A stretch of DNA of 43,778 nt from Euryarchaeota archaeon UBA53 (GCA_002507425.1 DAZU01000114.1:701-44478), one strand, 5' to 3'. Positions 16,867-25,555 are shown, counted from the first letter of the stretch. Notes: generated by a model from the sequence alone, not told the origin. Made by a program: numbers and translations.

Positions 16867-17340
16867 TCATTTTCGCAACATCATCACAACGTGTTTTTTA
16901 CCACTCTTTAATTCTCCAACCCTTGCAAAACCATGTCTTTCGTGGAATCTAATTGAGCCTGGGTTTGGAGGTTGTAAATTAACTTCTGCCGTTATAGGAA
17001 TCGACTTGTTGTTGGCTATTCTAATTATTTCTGAATACAACTTGGATCCAATTTCTCGGTTCTGATATTCCTTCGCAACAGCAATTCTATCCACATACAA
17101 AAAATTAGTATATTTTTCATTAAACCATCGATAATTTGGACTTCCATAGCGAGTTTCAGGAGGCAGACAGATAACAAATCCGATTAATTTTCCTTCAACA
17201 AATGCTCCAAGGGAAATCTGCGAAAATCCTAACAGTTGCTCGATTTCTTTCACACTCACTATCCCCGTTCCCGGTAAGCCGTCTTGATTAATTTCCCAAA
17301 TTGCAGTAGAATCCAAAATTTTGAGATGTTTTATATCCAT
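16867..17340 (-). CDS. GNAT-family N-acetyltransferase (COG3818-like)
   Basis: A 157-residue GNAT fold. The acetyl-CoA loop lies in VAKEYQNREIGSKLYSE (Q/R-x2-G-x-G/A motif, with Glu-Ile-Gly in the middle). SPNYRWFNEKYTNFLYVDRI and EVNLQPPNPGSIRFHERHGF resemble the predicted acetyltransferase group I know as COG3818. The acceptor is unknown. ATG 17340 lies 2 bases after the stop of the upstream Rossmann-like gene, so the two are almost certainly one transcript. It ends 15 bases from the tRNA-Gly gene on the opposite strand. Confidence 0.88.
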   Translation of the reverse strand: MDIKHLKILDSTAIWEINQDGLPGTGIVSVKEIEQLLGFSQISLGAFVEGKLIGFVICLPPETRYGSPNYRWFNEKYTNFLYVDRIAVAKEYQNREIGSKLYSEIIRIANNKSIPITAEVNLQPPNPGSIRFHERHGFARVGELKSGKKHVVMMLRK

Positions 17341-17342
17341 AA

Positions 17343-18029
17343 CTAAGCCCTACCTGTTGTGATGACATCTGCTATCAGTGTCATCAACATTGTTCGCATT
17401 TGAACCATTGGCCTCCATCCATCTCCAGTCAATTCAATTAGAGTATCGTGCAGTTTGGTTAGATCTGGTCGTTGATTCCCAACACTTGATATCGGTTTAG
17501 GTCCCATTCCTGCAATTTCATGTCCAAAAAGAGTCTCGGCAGTAAATTCTCCAGACTGCCCTTGATTCGTTCTCTGCCACAACATATCAAATTCTGCCTT
17601 GGAATCCTGTGACGACCATTCTCGTCTTCCGCACATTTCTACCGAATTTAATTTGATTCCTGCTTTTGCTATGTGGGCAATTGCATGAGCTGCATCCAAA
17701 ACACTTACCCAGAATCTAGGCCTACCTACGTATTCTTGGCCCGCCAGCCAGTGTTCAATTTCCGGCGCTAACCACCTATCAATTCGGGTTGGGATTAAGT
17801 CATGTACAATTATATCTTTGCCGACAACAATATCTGCTTCTGTACTATCAAATGATAATGAGAAACCATCTCCCTCTGTAAAAATTTTAGATTTGGTATA
17901 TTTTAACACAGAATGGTTTCTAACCACGTGGCTTCTCTCAACCGCAATCACGTCTACATCAAGGGAAAGCAGTTTGTCTATGACTGCTTCTCCTAACGAA
18001 CAAGTAGCTCCAATCACTTTTATCGCCAT
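17343..18029 (-). CDS. NAD(P)-binding Rossmann-like protein, reduced epimerase type
   Basis: A 228-residue protein that opens with a Rossmann-type beta-strand and glycine loop (IKVIGATCSLGEAV, residues 3-16) followed by an acidic second strand. FWVSVLDAAHAIAHIAKAG (about 105-124) and the following VEMCGRREWSS resemble the C-terminal part of extended short-chain dehydrogenases. The YxxxK catalytic pair is absent and the chain is about 100 residues shorter than an active epimerase. It may bind a nucleotide without acting as a redox enzyme. It overlaps no neighbour and is followed after 2 bases by the GNAT gene, which points to a joint role. Function unknown. Confidence 0.8.
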   Translation of the reverse strand: MAIKVIGATCSLGEAVIDKLLSLDVDVIAVERSHVVRNHSVLKYTKSKIFTEGDGFSLSFDSTEADIVVGKDIIVHDLIPTRIDRWLAPEIEHWLAGQEYVGRPRFWVSVLDAAHAIAHIAKAGIKLNSVEMCGRREWSSQDSKAEFDMLWQRTNQGQSGEFTAETLFGHEIAGMGPKPISSVGNQRPDLTKLHDTLIELTGDGWRPMVQMRTMLMTLIADVITTGRA

Positions 18030-18332
18030 CGATTAGTGCTAAAAGTATTGTCTAAAAGAATTTATGATTCGTAAAAGTTTCAATTGCGTTTTTGAATTTT
18101 CTATTGATATTTTTACATTGTTTATCGACATATTCAAATTTTATGCGACATCAATTACGAATGTATTTTTATAATGACGATAAAAATCGAAATTATTCTA
18201 TTTTTCCAATTGGCCTAGAATATATTATGCGTCAAACTCAATTGGAAAAGTGTTATTTTTTTCAGTCAAGTATAATAGTCGTCACTGTTGAGGCCCTATT
18301 AACCAAAGACAAATGGTCAAGGAGATGGGAAG
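18030..18332. other. AT-rich divergent intergenic region
   Basis: About 300 bases between divergent genes, markedly more AT-rich than the coding sequence around it. It contains tataat-like sequence near 18270, an inverted repeat at 18202-18249 and a strong ribosome-site sequence (GGAGATGG) just before ATG 18333. A short open frame from about 18092 runs through it but has low-complexity content and overlaps the next gene, so I do not call it. Confidence 0.6.
18202..18249. repeat. 11-base inverted repeat in AT-rich intergenic region
   Basis: TTTTCCAATTG at 18202-18212 and CAATTGGAAAA at 18239-18249 are exact reverse complements, separated by 26 bases. It lies upstream of the TATA-like sequence of the plus-strand gene, which suits a regulator-binding site more than a terminator. 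Confidence 0.6.
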
Positions 18333-18923
18333 ATGCAAAATAACGAATATGACATTCAGGAATTACTCCAAAGGGATGTTTATGTAAATGACACAAAAGT
18401 AGGGGTGATTGTCGGTGAAAGACACCACCCTAATGAAGCAAGAGTTAGATCAATGCGCATTATGGTAGAGCCTGGCGTTGCTGATGAATTTATGAGAAAG
18501 CCGGCTGAATTAGCGCCGCTTCACAAAGAATTAATCCACAGTATCAGGAATGATGGATCGGTAAAATTATCCAAATCTATGCGTGAACTACAACGAAGAT
18601 GGAGAAACACTGTCCGCATAGATGAAAAATTGTATGCACCAGATGAAATGATGGACAGAGCCGTCCTTGATAATCAAGGAATGGAGATTGGAGTTATTAC
18701 AGAGCTTGTGAAGATAAAGAGAACGTATAGAGCAGTAGTTGTGAAAACTCGGATTGGAGTTCAAATGCAATATGGTATTGATTCAACAATAAACATACCG
18801 ATTACTGCGCTTGCTAGAACAAGAGAACGTCTGGACGAAGTCGTCCTTTCAAGAACTTTTGATAAGTTACTCGGCCTGCCTTCTTACATTCAGGCTAATG
18901 ACCCCGACGCCACGGTTGAGTGA
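18333..18923 (+). CDS. PRC-barrel-like conserved protein
   Basis: A 196-residue soluble protein with two similar beta-rich segments: RDVYVNDTKVGVIVGERHH (about 14-32) and DRAVLDNQGMEIGVITELVK (about 109-128). The pattern of strand, D/N-x-x-G, then a G-V-I strand is what PRC-barrel domains look like (RimM-type and photosynthetic reaction-centre H-type barrels). Between them lies a charged helical stretch. A good ribosome-binding site, GGAGATGG, sits 4-11 bases before ATG 18333. The gene starts a plus-strand run ahead of tRNA-Ile. PRC-barrel proteins in archaea are often of unknown function, some linked to RNA processing or division; I assign no role. Confidence 0.8.
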   Translation: MQNNEYDIQELLQRDVYVNDTKVGVIVGERHHPNEARVRSMRIMVEPGVADEFMRKPAELAPLHKELIHSIRNDGSVKLSKSMRELQRRWRNTVRIDEKLYAPDEMMDRAVLDNQGMEIGVITELVKIKRTYRAVVVKTRIGVQMQYGIDSTINIPITALARTRERLDEVVLSRTFDKLLGLPSYIQANDPDATVE

Positions 18924-18937
18924 TACATACCGTCGTC

Positions 18938-18945
18938 TTTATGAT
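18938..18945 (+). promoter_or_regulatory. TATA-like element of tRNA-Ile
   Basis: The sequence tttatgat is centred about 31 bases upstream of the tRNA start. It lies just after the stop of the preceding gene. Confidence 0.4.
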
Positions 18946-18972
18946 GGGATGGCCGGTCGCTGACTTACCTTT

Positions 18973-19049
18973 GCGCGGGTAGCTTAGTCGGCTGGAGCAC
19001 CCGGCTGATAACCGGGAGGTCGCAGGTTCGAGTCCTGCCTCGCGCACCA
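18973..19049 (+). tRNA. tRNA-Ile (GAU)
   Basis: The acceptor GCGCGGG pairs with CTCGCGC with one G-T pair. The anticodon stem CCCGG/CCGGG holds loop CTGATAA with anticodon GAT. The T stem GCAGG/CCTGC closes loop TTCGAGT. Discriminator A and an encoded CCA end the gene. No intron. Confidence 0.96.
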
Positions 19050-19153
19050 TGAACAAGCCTTACTTTCAGAGGCTAAAATCGATAAAATGTGCTTTTTATT
19101 CTCGCCATAGATAATGAGAATCCTCATTTAGCACCCCTGTGAGCCACTACAAC

Positions 19154-20089
19154 ATGGTAGTGGTGTCTGGCAGTAACTCTCAGAGCCTTGCCGAAGACCT
19201 TGCGAATGAGTTGGGTTGGGAACACCACTCTCTTGAAGCCAGAAGATTTCCGGATTCCGAGGGATACATCAGAATACCAGAAGACGCAATTGAGGCTGTG
19301 CGAAAAGAACCGGTCGTTTTAGTTTCGAATACATTTCCCGATGCTGGAATTGTAGAAACCCTGCTCTTACTAGAGGCCTTGAAGGATGTAAGAGAGGGTA
19401 GATTGGAGAATCTCAAAGGAATTGGGCCACAAAAGTTAGATTCTGTCGGATCTGGAGTAATTGTTGCTATTCCATATTTCGGATATTCACGACAGGACAA
19501 GAGATTCAGGCCTGGAGAAGCAATAAGTGCTAGAGCAATAGGAAAACTATTAGCAGACCATTGTGATGGCATCGTTGTTTTCGATTTACATGCTCCTGAA
19601 GCGCTAAAGGATATGTCGATACCTGTCGCTTTCACCTCTGCAATGCCAGAGATAGCGGAACATCTGCAAAAAGAAATTTCTCCTGACTTCATATTATCAC
19701 CTGACAAAGGAGCGATAAAAAGAGCCAGTGAGGTAGCAAAAGCAATCAATAAGCCTTTTTCGTATTTAGAAAAAGTGAGAATTGATGCTCATACCATAAT
19801 TCACAAAGCAAAGGACTTGGACGTCAAAGGAAAAGTTGTAGCGATTGTGGATGATATGATTGCAACAGGGGGAACTATTTGCAAGGCTGCTGATGCATTA
19901 AGAAGCCAGGGAGCCATCGAAGTACATGCAGCATGCACTCATGGATTATTTACTGGCGGAGCCATCGACAGGTTGAGTAATCATGTCGATGGAGTTCATG
20001 CAACTTCTAGTCTTGCAAACAGTAGAGCGGTAATTTCAGGCGGTGCAGCATTGGCTAGAGGTGTCCGCCAACTCTTGCAAAACCAGTAA
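19154..20089 (+). CDS. prs: ribose-phosphate pyrophosphokinase (PRPP synthase)
   Basis: About 311 residues from ATG 19154 (MVVVSGSNSQ), the position where family members begin; GTG 19139 in frame is an alternative. Motifs: RRFPDSEGYIRI near the N terminus, PYFGYSRQDKRF (ATP-binding flexible region), VFDLHAPE with the metal-binding His, and the PRPP-binding loop VAIVDDMIATGGT. The enzyme makes 5-phosphoribosyl diphosphate from ribose 5-phosphate and ATP for nucleotide, His and Trp synthesis. It ends 85 bases before rpl7ae, which has its own TATA box. Confidence 0.96.
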   Translation: MVVVSGSNSQSLAEDLANELGWEHHSLEARRFPDSEGYIRIPEDAIEAVRKEPVVLVSNTFPDAGIVETLLLLEALKDVREGRLENLKGIGPQKLDSVGSGVIVAIPYFGYSRQDKRFRPGEAISARAIGKLLADHCDGIVVFDLHAPEALKDMSIPVAFTSAMPEIAEHLQKEISPDFILSPDKGAIKRASEVAKAINKPFSYLEKVRIDAHTIIHKAKDLDVKGKVVAIVDDMIATGGTICKAADALRSQGAIEVHAACTHGLFTGGAIDRLSNHVDGVHATSSLANSRAVISGGAALARGVRQLLQNQ

Positions 20090-20117
20090 ATTGGAAATCT
20101 ACTTCCGACCCGTGGTG

Positions 20118-20125
20118 TTTATATT
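20118..20125 (+). promoter_or_regulatory. TATA box of the rpl7ae operon
   Basis: The sequence tttatatt is centred about 53 bases before ATG 20175, predicting a leader of about 28 bases that contains the ribosome-site-like GAGAGTGA. It marks the likely start of the ribosomal protein/ndk/infB transcript. Confidence 0.5.
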
Positions 20126-20174
20126 CGCGAGGCCGTGCGCAGCGTTGCTTCACATAAGCATGAGAGTGATTTCA

Positions 20175-20546
20175 ATGAGTGCACACGTGTCTTTTGAGAC
20201 CCCGAACGATGTCGCAGACAAGATCTACGAGATGGTCCAGGCTAACAACAACGGAAAAATGAAAAAAGGATCTAATGAGGTAACTAAAGCCGCTGAAAGA
20301 GGGACTGCAAAGTTCATCATCATGGCAGAGGATGTTAATCCACCCGAGTTACTAGCTCACATTCCTTTGATATGCGCAGAAAAGGGAATACCATACGGAT
20401 ACGTCCCAAGCCAAGAATTTCTAGCAAAGGAAGCTGGCATGCCGAATGGTGTGAAAACCGCTTCCCTTGCTTTACTCGAAGTTACCAAATCCGCCCAAGA
20501 AAAATTCAGCGAAGTCGTTGAGTTGGTCAAAGGGCTTTCAAGTTGA
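20175..20546 (+). CDS. rpl7ae: 50S ribosomal protein L7Ae
   Basis: 123 residues from ATG 20175. The frame is open further upstream, but the L7Ae fold begins at FETPNDVADKIYEM. KGSNEVTKAAERGTAKFIIMAEDVNPPE is the kink-turn RNA-binding segment. L7Ae is part of the large subunit and also of box C/D and H/ACA guide RNPs and RNase P. It is first in the classic archaeal order L7Ae-S28e-L24e-Ndk-IF5B. Confidence 0.97.
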   Translation: MSAHVSFETPNDVADKIYEMVQANNNGKMKKGSNEVTKAAERGTAKFIIMAEDVNPPELLAHIPLICAEKGIPYGYVPSQEFLAKEAGMPNGVKTASLALLEVTKSAQEKFSEVVELVKGLSS

Positions 20547-20574
20547 AAATGCAACTGCCTTGGAGAGATGAAAA

Positions 20575-20799
20575 ATGTCGGAAGAACTAGGTGGATGGCC
20601 TGCTGAGGTCGTTGAAGTTGTTGGAAGAACTGGAATGACTGGAGAAGCTACTCAAGTAAAAGTTCGTGTAAATGATGCACCTAATCCTAGAGATGTAGGA
20701 CGAATCATAACAAGAAACGTTGTAGGGCCAGTAAGAGTGGGCGATATTCTGATGCTAAGAGACACCGGAAGAGAAGCCCGCAAACTGAATTACAGGTGA
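20575..20799 (+). CDS. rps28e: 30S ribosomal protein S28e
   Basis: 74 residues, the usual length. PAEVVEVVGRTGMTGEATQVKVRV is the OB-fold core and the C terminus LMLRDTGREARKLNYR is near-invariant in the family. GGAGAGATGA lies just before the start as a ribosome-binding site. It is 28 bases after rpl7ae and 4 bases before rpl24e. Confidence 0.98.
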   Translation: MSEELGGWPAEVVEVVGRTGMTGEATQVKVRVNDAPNPRDVGRIITRNVVGPVRVGDILMLRDTGREARKLNYR

Positions 20800-20803
20800 T
20801 GAA

Positions 20804-20992
20804 ATGCCAGAACAAAGAATTTGCAGTTTTTCGGGAGAGATAATTGAACCAGGCACTGGATTGATGTTCATCAGAAGAGACGGAACTGTCCAGTGGTTTG
20901 CTAATAGTAAAGCTAGGAAGAACGCCGTTAAATTGAAGCGAAATTCTCGAACTGTAAAGTGGACTCGCCACTATGTAAAAGGCGGAATTTGA
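20804..20992 (+). CDS. rpl24e: 50S ribosomal protein L24e, zinc-ligand-depleted
   Basis: 62 residues. RICSFSGEIIEPGTGLMF, RRDGTVQWF and KLKRNSRTVKWT identify L24e. The family normally has four Cys binding zinc (C-x2-C and C-x3-C); here only Cys7 remains and the other positions are Ser10, Ala33 and Ala37. The fold must therefore be held without zinc. The gene sits 4 bases after rps28e and 73 bases before ndk. Confidence 0.96.
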   Translation: MPEQRICSFSGEIIEPGTGLMFIRRDGTVQWFANSKARKNAVKLKRNSRTVKWTRHYVKGGI

Positions 20993-21065
20993 GTATTACA
21001 AACTCCTGTTTGCAATCGCTGCGCTCATATAGAGTATGTTAGTCGGTTGAATTGGTGGAATATCT

Positions 21066-21512
21066 ATGCAGACTACGTATATCATGGTCAAGCCTGATGG
21101 AGTGCAAAGAGGGCTTGTTGGAGAAATAATTCAAAGATTTGAGAGAAAGGGCTTGAAACTTGTAGGACTAAAGCAAATCATCCCGGGTGAGAAAATTGCA
21201 AGAGAGCATTATGCCGTTCACTCTGAAAGGCCATTTTTCCCAGGGCTGATTAAATTCATTACATCAGGACCGGTAGTTTGCATGGCTTGGCATGGTAAGG
21301 ATGCAATCAGTGTCGCAAGAAATCTAATTGGACCAACAAATGGAAGAGAAGCTCTTCCCGGAACAATCAGAGGAGATTTCGGAATGGATATTGGATATAA
21401 CATGATTCACGGATCCGATGCCCAAGAAACTGCGGAATTCGAATTAGGACTATGGTTTCCAGAAGGAATCAATGACTGGAAACAGGATAGTCAATCTTGG
21501 GTTTACGAGTGA
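21066..21512 (+). CDS. ndk: nucleoside diphosphate kinase
   Basis: 148 residues. TYIMVKPDGVQRGLVGEI opens the ferredoxin-like fold; the active-site His is in NMIHGSDA, and RGDFG carries the phosphate-contact Arg. The enzyme moves the gamma phosphate between nucleoside triphosphates and diphosphates. It keeps the archaeal position between rpl24e and the initiation factor gene, which follows after 46 bases. Confidence 0.98.
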   Translation: MQTTYIMVKPDGVQRGLVGEIIQRFERKGLKLVGLKQIIPGEKIAREHYAVHSERPFFPGLIKFITSGPVVCMAWHGKDAISVARNLIGPTNGREALPGTIRGDFGMDIGYNMIHGSDAQETAEFELGLWFPEGINDWKQDSQSWVYE

Positions 21513-21558
21513 TTAATTTCCTAATTGCAAATTTAAAAATCCAATTGGAGGATTTAAT

Positions 21559-23397
21559 ATGGATAACCAGGATAACATTGAGGAAGAGGCCCTGCCTGAA
21601 ACCCAGAAAACGTTAGGTTGGCAGAGGCAGCCAATCGTCTCAGTGTTAGGTCATGTCGATCACGGGAAAACAAGTGTTCTGGACCACTTCAGATCACTTG
21701 GTAGCGAGCGTCAAGCTAGTGTTATGGACCGTGAAGCCGGTGGGATAACGCAACACATAGGTGCTACTGAGATACCGGCAAAAATTCTTAATGAAACATG
21801 CTCCATGATGACAGGAGGAAAGGATTTCAACAGTCCTGGTCTTTTATTCATCGATACTCCTGGACATCACTCATTCACAAGCCTTCGAAGTAGAGGCGGA
21901 GCACTCGCAGACATTGCGATACTTGTTGTTGATGTGATGGAAGGATTGCAGCCACAAACTATCGAGAGCTTGAGGATTTTAAGGGATAAAAAAACCCCAT
22001 TTGTGGTCGCTGCAAATAAAGTGGACAGAATACATGGATGGATGACAAAAGAGGGGCGATCATTTATCGATTCATGGTCAGAGCAAAGAGATGATGTCAA
22101 ACAATTTTTTGAAGAAAAATATTGGAAATTACTGGGACAATTTAGCGAACATGGATTCAATATTGAGAGGTATGACAAGATTAGGGACTTCAAATCTAAT
22201 TTGGCCATGGTGCCCTGTTCTGCTAAAGACGGAGAAGGTTTACAAGACCTGTTAACTGTAACAGTTGGACTCGCTGAGAGATTTTTAGAGGATAGATTGC
22301 GAGACACATTAGGTAATGGTGAGGCAACAGTTCTTGAAATGAAAGATGAGAGAGGGTTGGGAAAGACAGTGGATGTTATTCTAAATAGGGGCGAATTAAA
22401 CGTCGGAGATAGTATAACACTGGTTGGCAGCGATGGACCTTTTTCTACCCACATAAAAGGAATGTTTAGACCAAAAGGTATGGCTGAGATGCGAGATGCA
22501 GGAGATAGATGGGAAGCTTGTGAGAAGGCTGTTGCTGCATGTGGTCTGAAAATTATTGCACCCGGCCTTGAGAACGTTCTGGCTGGAACTACATTACGTC
22601 AGACTAACACCACGAAGGCTAAAGATTTAGCAAATCAAGAGGCTCGAAAAGAGGCAACAATTTCCGTAGGGATTGCAGAAGACGGTGTTGTGATTAAAGC
22701 TGATACAGTTGGGGGGCTTGAGGCACTAGCCTTCGAGCTTGGAAAATTGGAGATACCAATACGCATGGCAACCGTCGGCCCAGTTAACAAGAGAGACATC
22801 ATAACGGCACAATGTGCTGAAGACCCTCTGAATCAGATAATCCTAGGTTTTTCAGTAAAAGGCAATTCAGAAGTCCAGCCAAAATTATCAGGCGATGATG
22901 CTGAAATAAAATTCATACATGCAGACATAATTTACAAGATAATAGAGGACTTTGAAACTTGGAGAGAAGAAACAAAAGCAAGTATCGAAGCTGCCGCAAG
23001 AGAGAATCTGGTTTATCCTGGCCACTTACTATATCTCGAGGATCACACTTTCAGGAACAAGGGACCAGCAATTGTAGGTATGAGGGTTTTAGGTGGTAGA
23101 GTGCATATCGGGCAGAGAATCATGAAACTCGACGGAACCCAAATCGGACAGATAAAGAGCCTGAGAACAAGAGGTAGTGAGGATGTTAAAGAGGGACGAC
23201 AAGGCGAGGAATTGGCTGTCGCAGTAATGGGTCCAACCGTTGGCAGACACATAGATGAGGGTGACGAATTTTGGGTAGATATTCCCGCATCCCATGCTAA
23301 AAGGCTAAGAAAATTAGACCTAACCCCCATTGAGGAAGAAATTTTAGAACAAATTACGCTCCTTCACAGGAAAAACGACCACTTTTGGGGGAGATAG
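21559..23397 (+). CDS. infB: translation initiation factor aIF5B (IF-2 family)
   Basis: 612 residues, typical for the archaeal form. GTPase motifs in order: GHVDHGKTS (31-39), AGGITQHIGA (switch I), DTPGHHSF (switch II), ANKVDR and CSAKDGEG. The beta-barrel, alpha/beta and second-barrel domains follow, ending with a helical tail. No intein interrupts the P-loop, where inteins occur in some archaea. GGAGGA at 21547-21552 is a clear ribosome-binding site for ATG 21559. The factor joins the ribosomal subunits during initiation. It closes the rpl7ae operon. Confidence 0.97.
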   Translation: MDNQDNIEEEALPETQKTLGWQRQPIVSVLGHVDHGKTSVLDHFRSLGSERQASVMDREAGGITQHIGATEIPAKILNETCSMMTGGKDFNSPGLLFIDTPGHHSFTSLRSRGGALADIAILVVDVMEGLQPQTIESLRILRDKKTPFVVAANKVDRIHGWMTKEGRSFIDSWSEQRDDVKQFFEEKYWKLLGQFSEHGFNIERYDKIRDFKSNLAMVPCSAKDGEGLQDLLTVTVGLAERFLEDRLRDTLGNGEATVLEMKDERGLGKTVDVILNRGELNVGDSITLVGSDGPFSTHIKGMFRPKGMAEMRDAGDRWEACEKAVAACGLKIIAPGLENVLAGTTLRQTNTTKAKDLANQEARKEATISVGIAEDGVVIKADTVGGLEALAFELGKLEIPIRMATVGPVNKRDIITAQCAEDPLNQIILGFSVKGNSEVQPKLSGDDAEIKFIHADIIYKIIEDFETWREETKASIEAAARENLVYPGHLLYLEDHTFRNKGPAIVGMRVLGGRVHIGQRIMKLDGTQIGQIKSLRTRGSEDVKEGRQGEELAVAVMGPTVGRHIDEGDEFWVDIPASHAKRLRKLDLTPIEEEILEQITLLHRKNDHFWGR

Positions 23398-23496
23398 TTT
23401 TCATCATTATTCTCATCTAGTTTACGACTTGGGGACGCAATACTTTGAAGTATGGTAGGTTTTGGTTGTCGTTTTGTACCAAGAGAGGTTAGTAGT

Positions 23497-24504
23497 ATGA
23501 ATGCGGGATTCCAGACAGGGGCACCAACAGGTGACCACCGAACAAAAGACCTTATCGCTACCGTTTCGTCTATTACGAACTCACTAATGGGTGAGGTATC
23601 GAAAGTAATTATCGGAAAGAATGAAAATTTGAGAAGAGTTACAGTAGGAATTCTATCAAACGGAAACATGCTCCTAGAGGATTTTCCCGGACTTGCAAAA
23701 ACCCTTCTTGCAAACACATTTGCAAGGGCCTTAGGATGTAAGTTCAAGCGTGTCCAGTTTACTCCCGACCTGCTTCCAAGCGATATCATGGGTACATACA
23801 TGTATGATCAAAAATCTGGTGAATTCAAACTTAGAGCTGGACCACTGTTCTCCAACATACTCCTCGCTGACGAAATTAACAGAGCTCCTCCGAAAACGCA
23901 GGCAGCACTTCTTGAAGCAATGGAAGAAAAACAGGTAACAATCGAAGGTATCACACACAAACTACCTGCACCGTTTGTTGTTCTTGCTACACAGAATCCA
24001 ATTGAACAAGAGGGAACATATCCACTTCCAGAAGCTCAGATGGATAGATTCCTAATGAAGATGAGTATGGGTTACCCTGATCGTGCAGAGGAAAAAGCCA
24101 TTCTCGCTCGAAGAAAACTTCGAGGAAAGGACCAGCACGATGTTGAACAAATAACATCACCAAAAAAAGTCGTTGCTATGCAGAAAGCTCTTGAAACAGT
24201 CCATGTTGATCCAGCAATACTTTCATACATCGTAGAAATTGTTCAGCGAACTAGAGAAGACCATAGGGTTGTGAACGGAGCTTCACCTCGTGCGAGTCAA
24301 TCATTGTTCAAGTCGGGTCGCGCTGCGGCTGCGATAGATGGTAGAGATTATGTTATACCAGATGATATCAAAGGTATAGCACTTCAGATTATATCCCATA
24401 GAATTGTCATGAAACCCGAGGCTAAGATTCGGGGAATCACTGGTATGCACATTGTAAGAAAGATACTTTCCGAAGTTCCCGTACCTGTTATACAACAAGG
24501 ATGA
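23497..24504 (+). CDS. MoxR-type AAA+ ATPase
   Basis: About 335 residues from ATG 23497 (MNAGFQTG), preceded by GAGAGGTTAG; the frame extends 15 codons upstream to an ATG at 23452 with no family likeness. Walker A is EDFPGLAKT (61-69) and Walker B LLADEINRAPPKTQ with Asp125-Glu126. LATQNPIEQEGTYPLPEAQ is the sensor region and RASQSLFK belongs to the C-terminal lid. MoxR ATPases act as chaperones with von Willebrand-domain proteins; none is next to this gene. It is followed after 82 bases by a ParA-like gene. Confidence 0.95.
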   Translation: MNAGFQTGAPTGDHRTKDLIATVSSITNSLMGEVSKVIIGKNENLRRVTVGILSNGNMLLEDFPGLAKTLLANTFARALGCKFKRVQFTPDLLPSDIMGTYMYDQKSGEFKLRAGPLFSNILLADEINRAPPKTQAALLEAMEEKQVTIEGITHKLPAPFVVLATQNPIEQEGTYPLPEAQMDRFLMKMSMGYPDRAEEKAILARRKLRGKDQHDVEQITSPKKVVAMQKALETVHVDPAILSYIVEIVQRTREDHRVVNGASPRASQSLFKSGRAAAAIDGRDYVIPDDIKGIALQIISHRIVMKPEAKIRGITGMHIVRKILSEVPVPVIQQG

Positions 24505-24586
24505 TTGCTCCTCACAAAATGCTATCCTTTACAGGGGAGGACTTTACTGGCTGGTTTACCGAGTGTTAAGGAAAGGAGGGGTATGA

Positions 24587-25555
24587 TTGAATCCATACAA
24601 GATGGTTGTCGCAGTTGCTAATCAAAAGGGCGGATGTGCGAAAACAACAACAGCAGTCAATCTTGCTGCTGCATTATCAAAGGGTTCCAGTAAATTCAAA
24701 CTTCCACCATCTAAAGTGCTGTTAATTGATTTAGATCCACAGGGTAATTGTGCGACGTCATTTGGCGTTGAGAAGAAGAAAATAAAGAAAACCGCATATG
24801 ATTTACTAGTTAATGATGGGGGAGAAGACCTACCTTTGATGGAGGAATATCTGATATCACCTGAAGAACTTACAAACTCCATGAAGAAAGCCTGGAGTAA
24901 GCGTAATGAAAACGCAAAGAGGATTCCAAATGACTTGAGAGTTGACAATTTATGGCTTCTACCAAGCGATATACATCTTTCTGGTGCAGAAATCGAATTA
25001 AGTCATAGAATTGGTCGTGAAACTAGGCTCAGAGAGGCCCTTGCGCCTGTAATAGACAAATTTGACCACATAATTATCGATACGCCTCCTTCCTTGGGTT
25101 TATTATCAATCAATGCATTGTGTGCAGCAAATTGGGTGTTCATTCCTGTACAGGCTGAATACTATGCTCTAGAAGGTTTCAGCATGCTAATGAATAGCGT
25201 CAAAATGATTCAGAAGAGAATTAATCGCAATTTGAAGATTTTTGGTGTTGCAATGACAATGGTGGACCAAAGATCCAAATTATCGCTCCATGTTTGTGAT
25301 GAAGTAGAGGCTAAAATTCCTCGTAAGGTGTTCAAGACACCAATACGAAGACTGGCTAAGGTTGCAGAGGCAGCTTGGACGGGCGCTCCAACTGTCATCC
25401 TAAACAAGCCTAGTAACAGCGGTGCTGGAGCTGGCAGCAGAGAATATTGGTCTTTGACAAAAGAGTATCATGAAAGGGTTCTAGAAATGAGAAGGCAGTT
25501 TGGTGTAACTGAACATCCAAGATTACTATTGGAAAAACAAGGCCGAGAGTTCTAA
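24587..25555 (+). CDS. ParA/Soj-like partition ATPase
   Basis: 322 residues from TTG 24587; ATG 24602 is an internal alternative. GGAGGGG sits 5-12 bases before the TTG, so the TTG start is preferred. Deviant Walker A KGGCAKTT is at 14-21, Walker A' LLIDLDPQGNCATSFG near 45 and Walker B IIIDTPPSLGLLSINAL near 165. These are features of ParA proteins that bind DNA nonspecifically and move cargo by ATP-dependent dimer gradients. An insert of about 50 residues (GEDLPLMEEYLISPEELTN...) follows Walker A'. A ribbon-helix-helix-like protein follows after 74 bases, as in SegAB and type Ib partition pairs. Confidence 0.95.
   Translation: MNPYKMVVAVANQKGGCAKTTTAVNLAAALSKGSSKFKLPPSKVLLIDLDPQGNCATSFGVEKKKIKKTAYDLLVNDGGEDLPLMEEYLISPEELTNSMKKAWSKRNENAKRIPNDLRVDNLWLLPSDIHLSGAEIELSHRIGRETRLREALAPVIDKFDHIIIDTPPSLGLLSINALCAANWVFIPVQAEYYALEGFSMLMNSVKMIQKRINRNLKIFGVAMTMVDQRSKLSLHVCDEVEAKIPRKVFKTPIRRLAKVAEAAWTGAPTVILNKPSNSGAGAGSREYWSLTKEYHERVLEMRRQFGVTEHPRLLLEKQGREF

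Noticed and set aside
18092..18343. 83-codon open frame in the AT-rich gap
   Set aside because: Starts at TTG, has AT-driven Phe/Ile/Asn/Tyr content and overlaps the start of the next gene, which has a good ribosome-binding site. Likely chance.
19180..19749. 189-codon frame antisense to PRPP synthase
   Set aside because: Shadow of a conserved gene, no family likeness.
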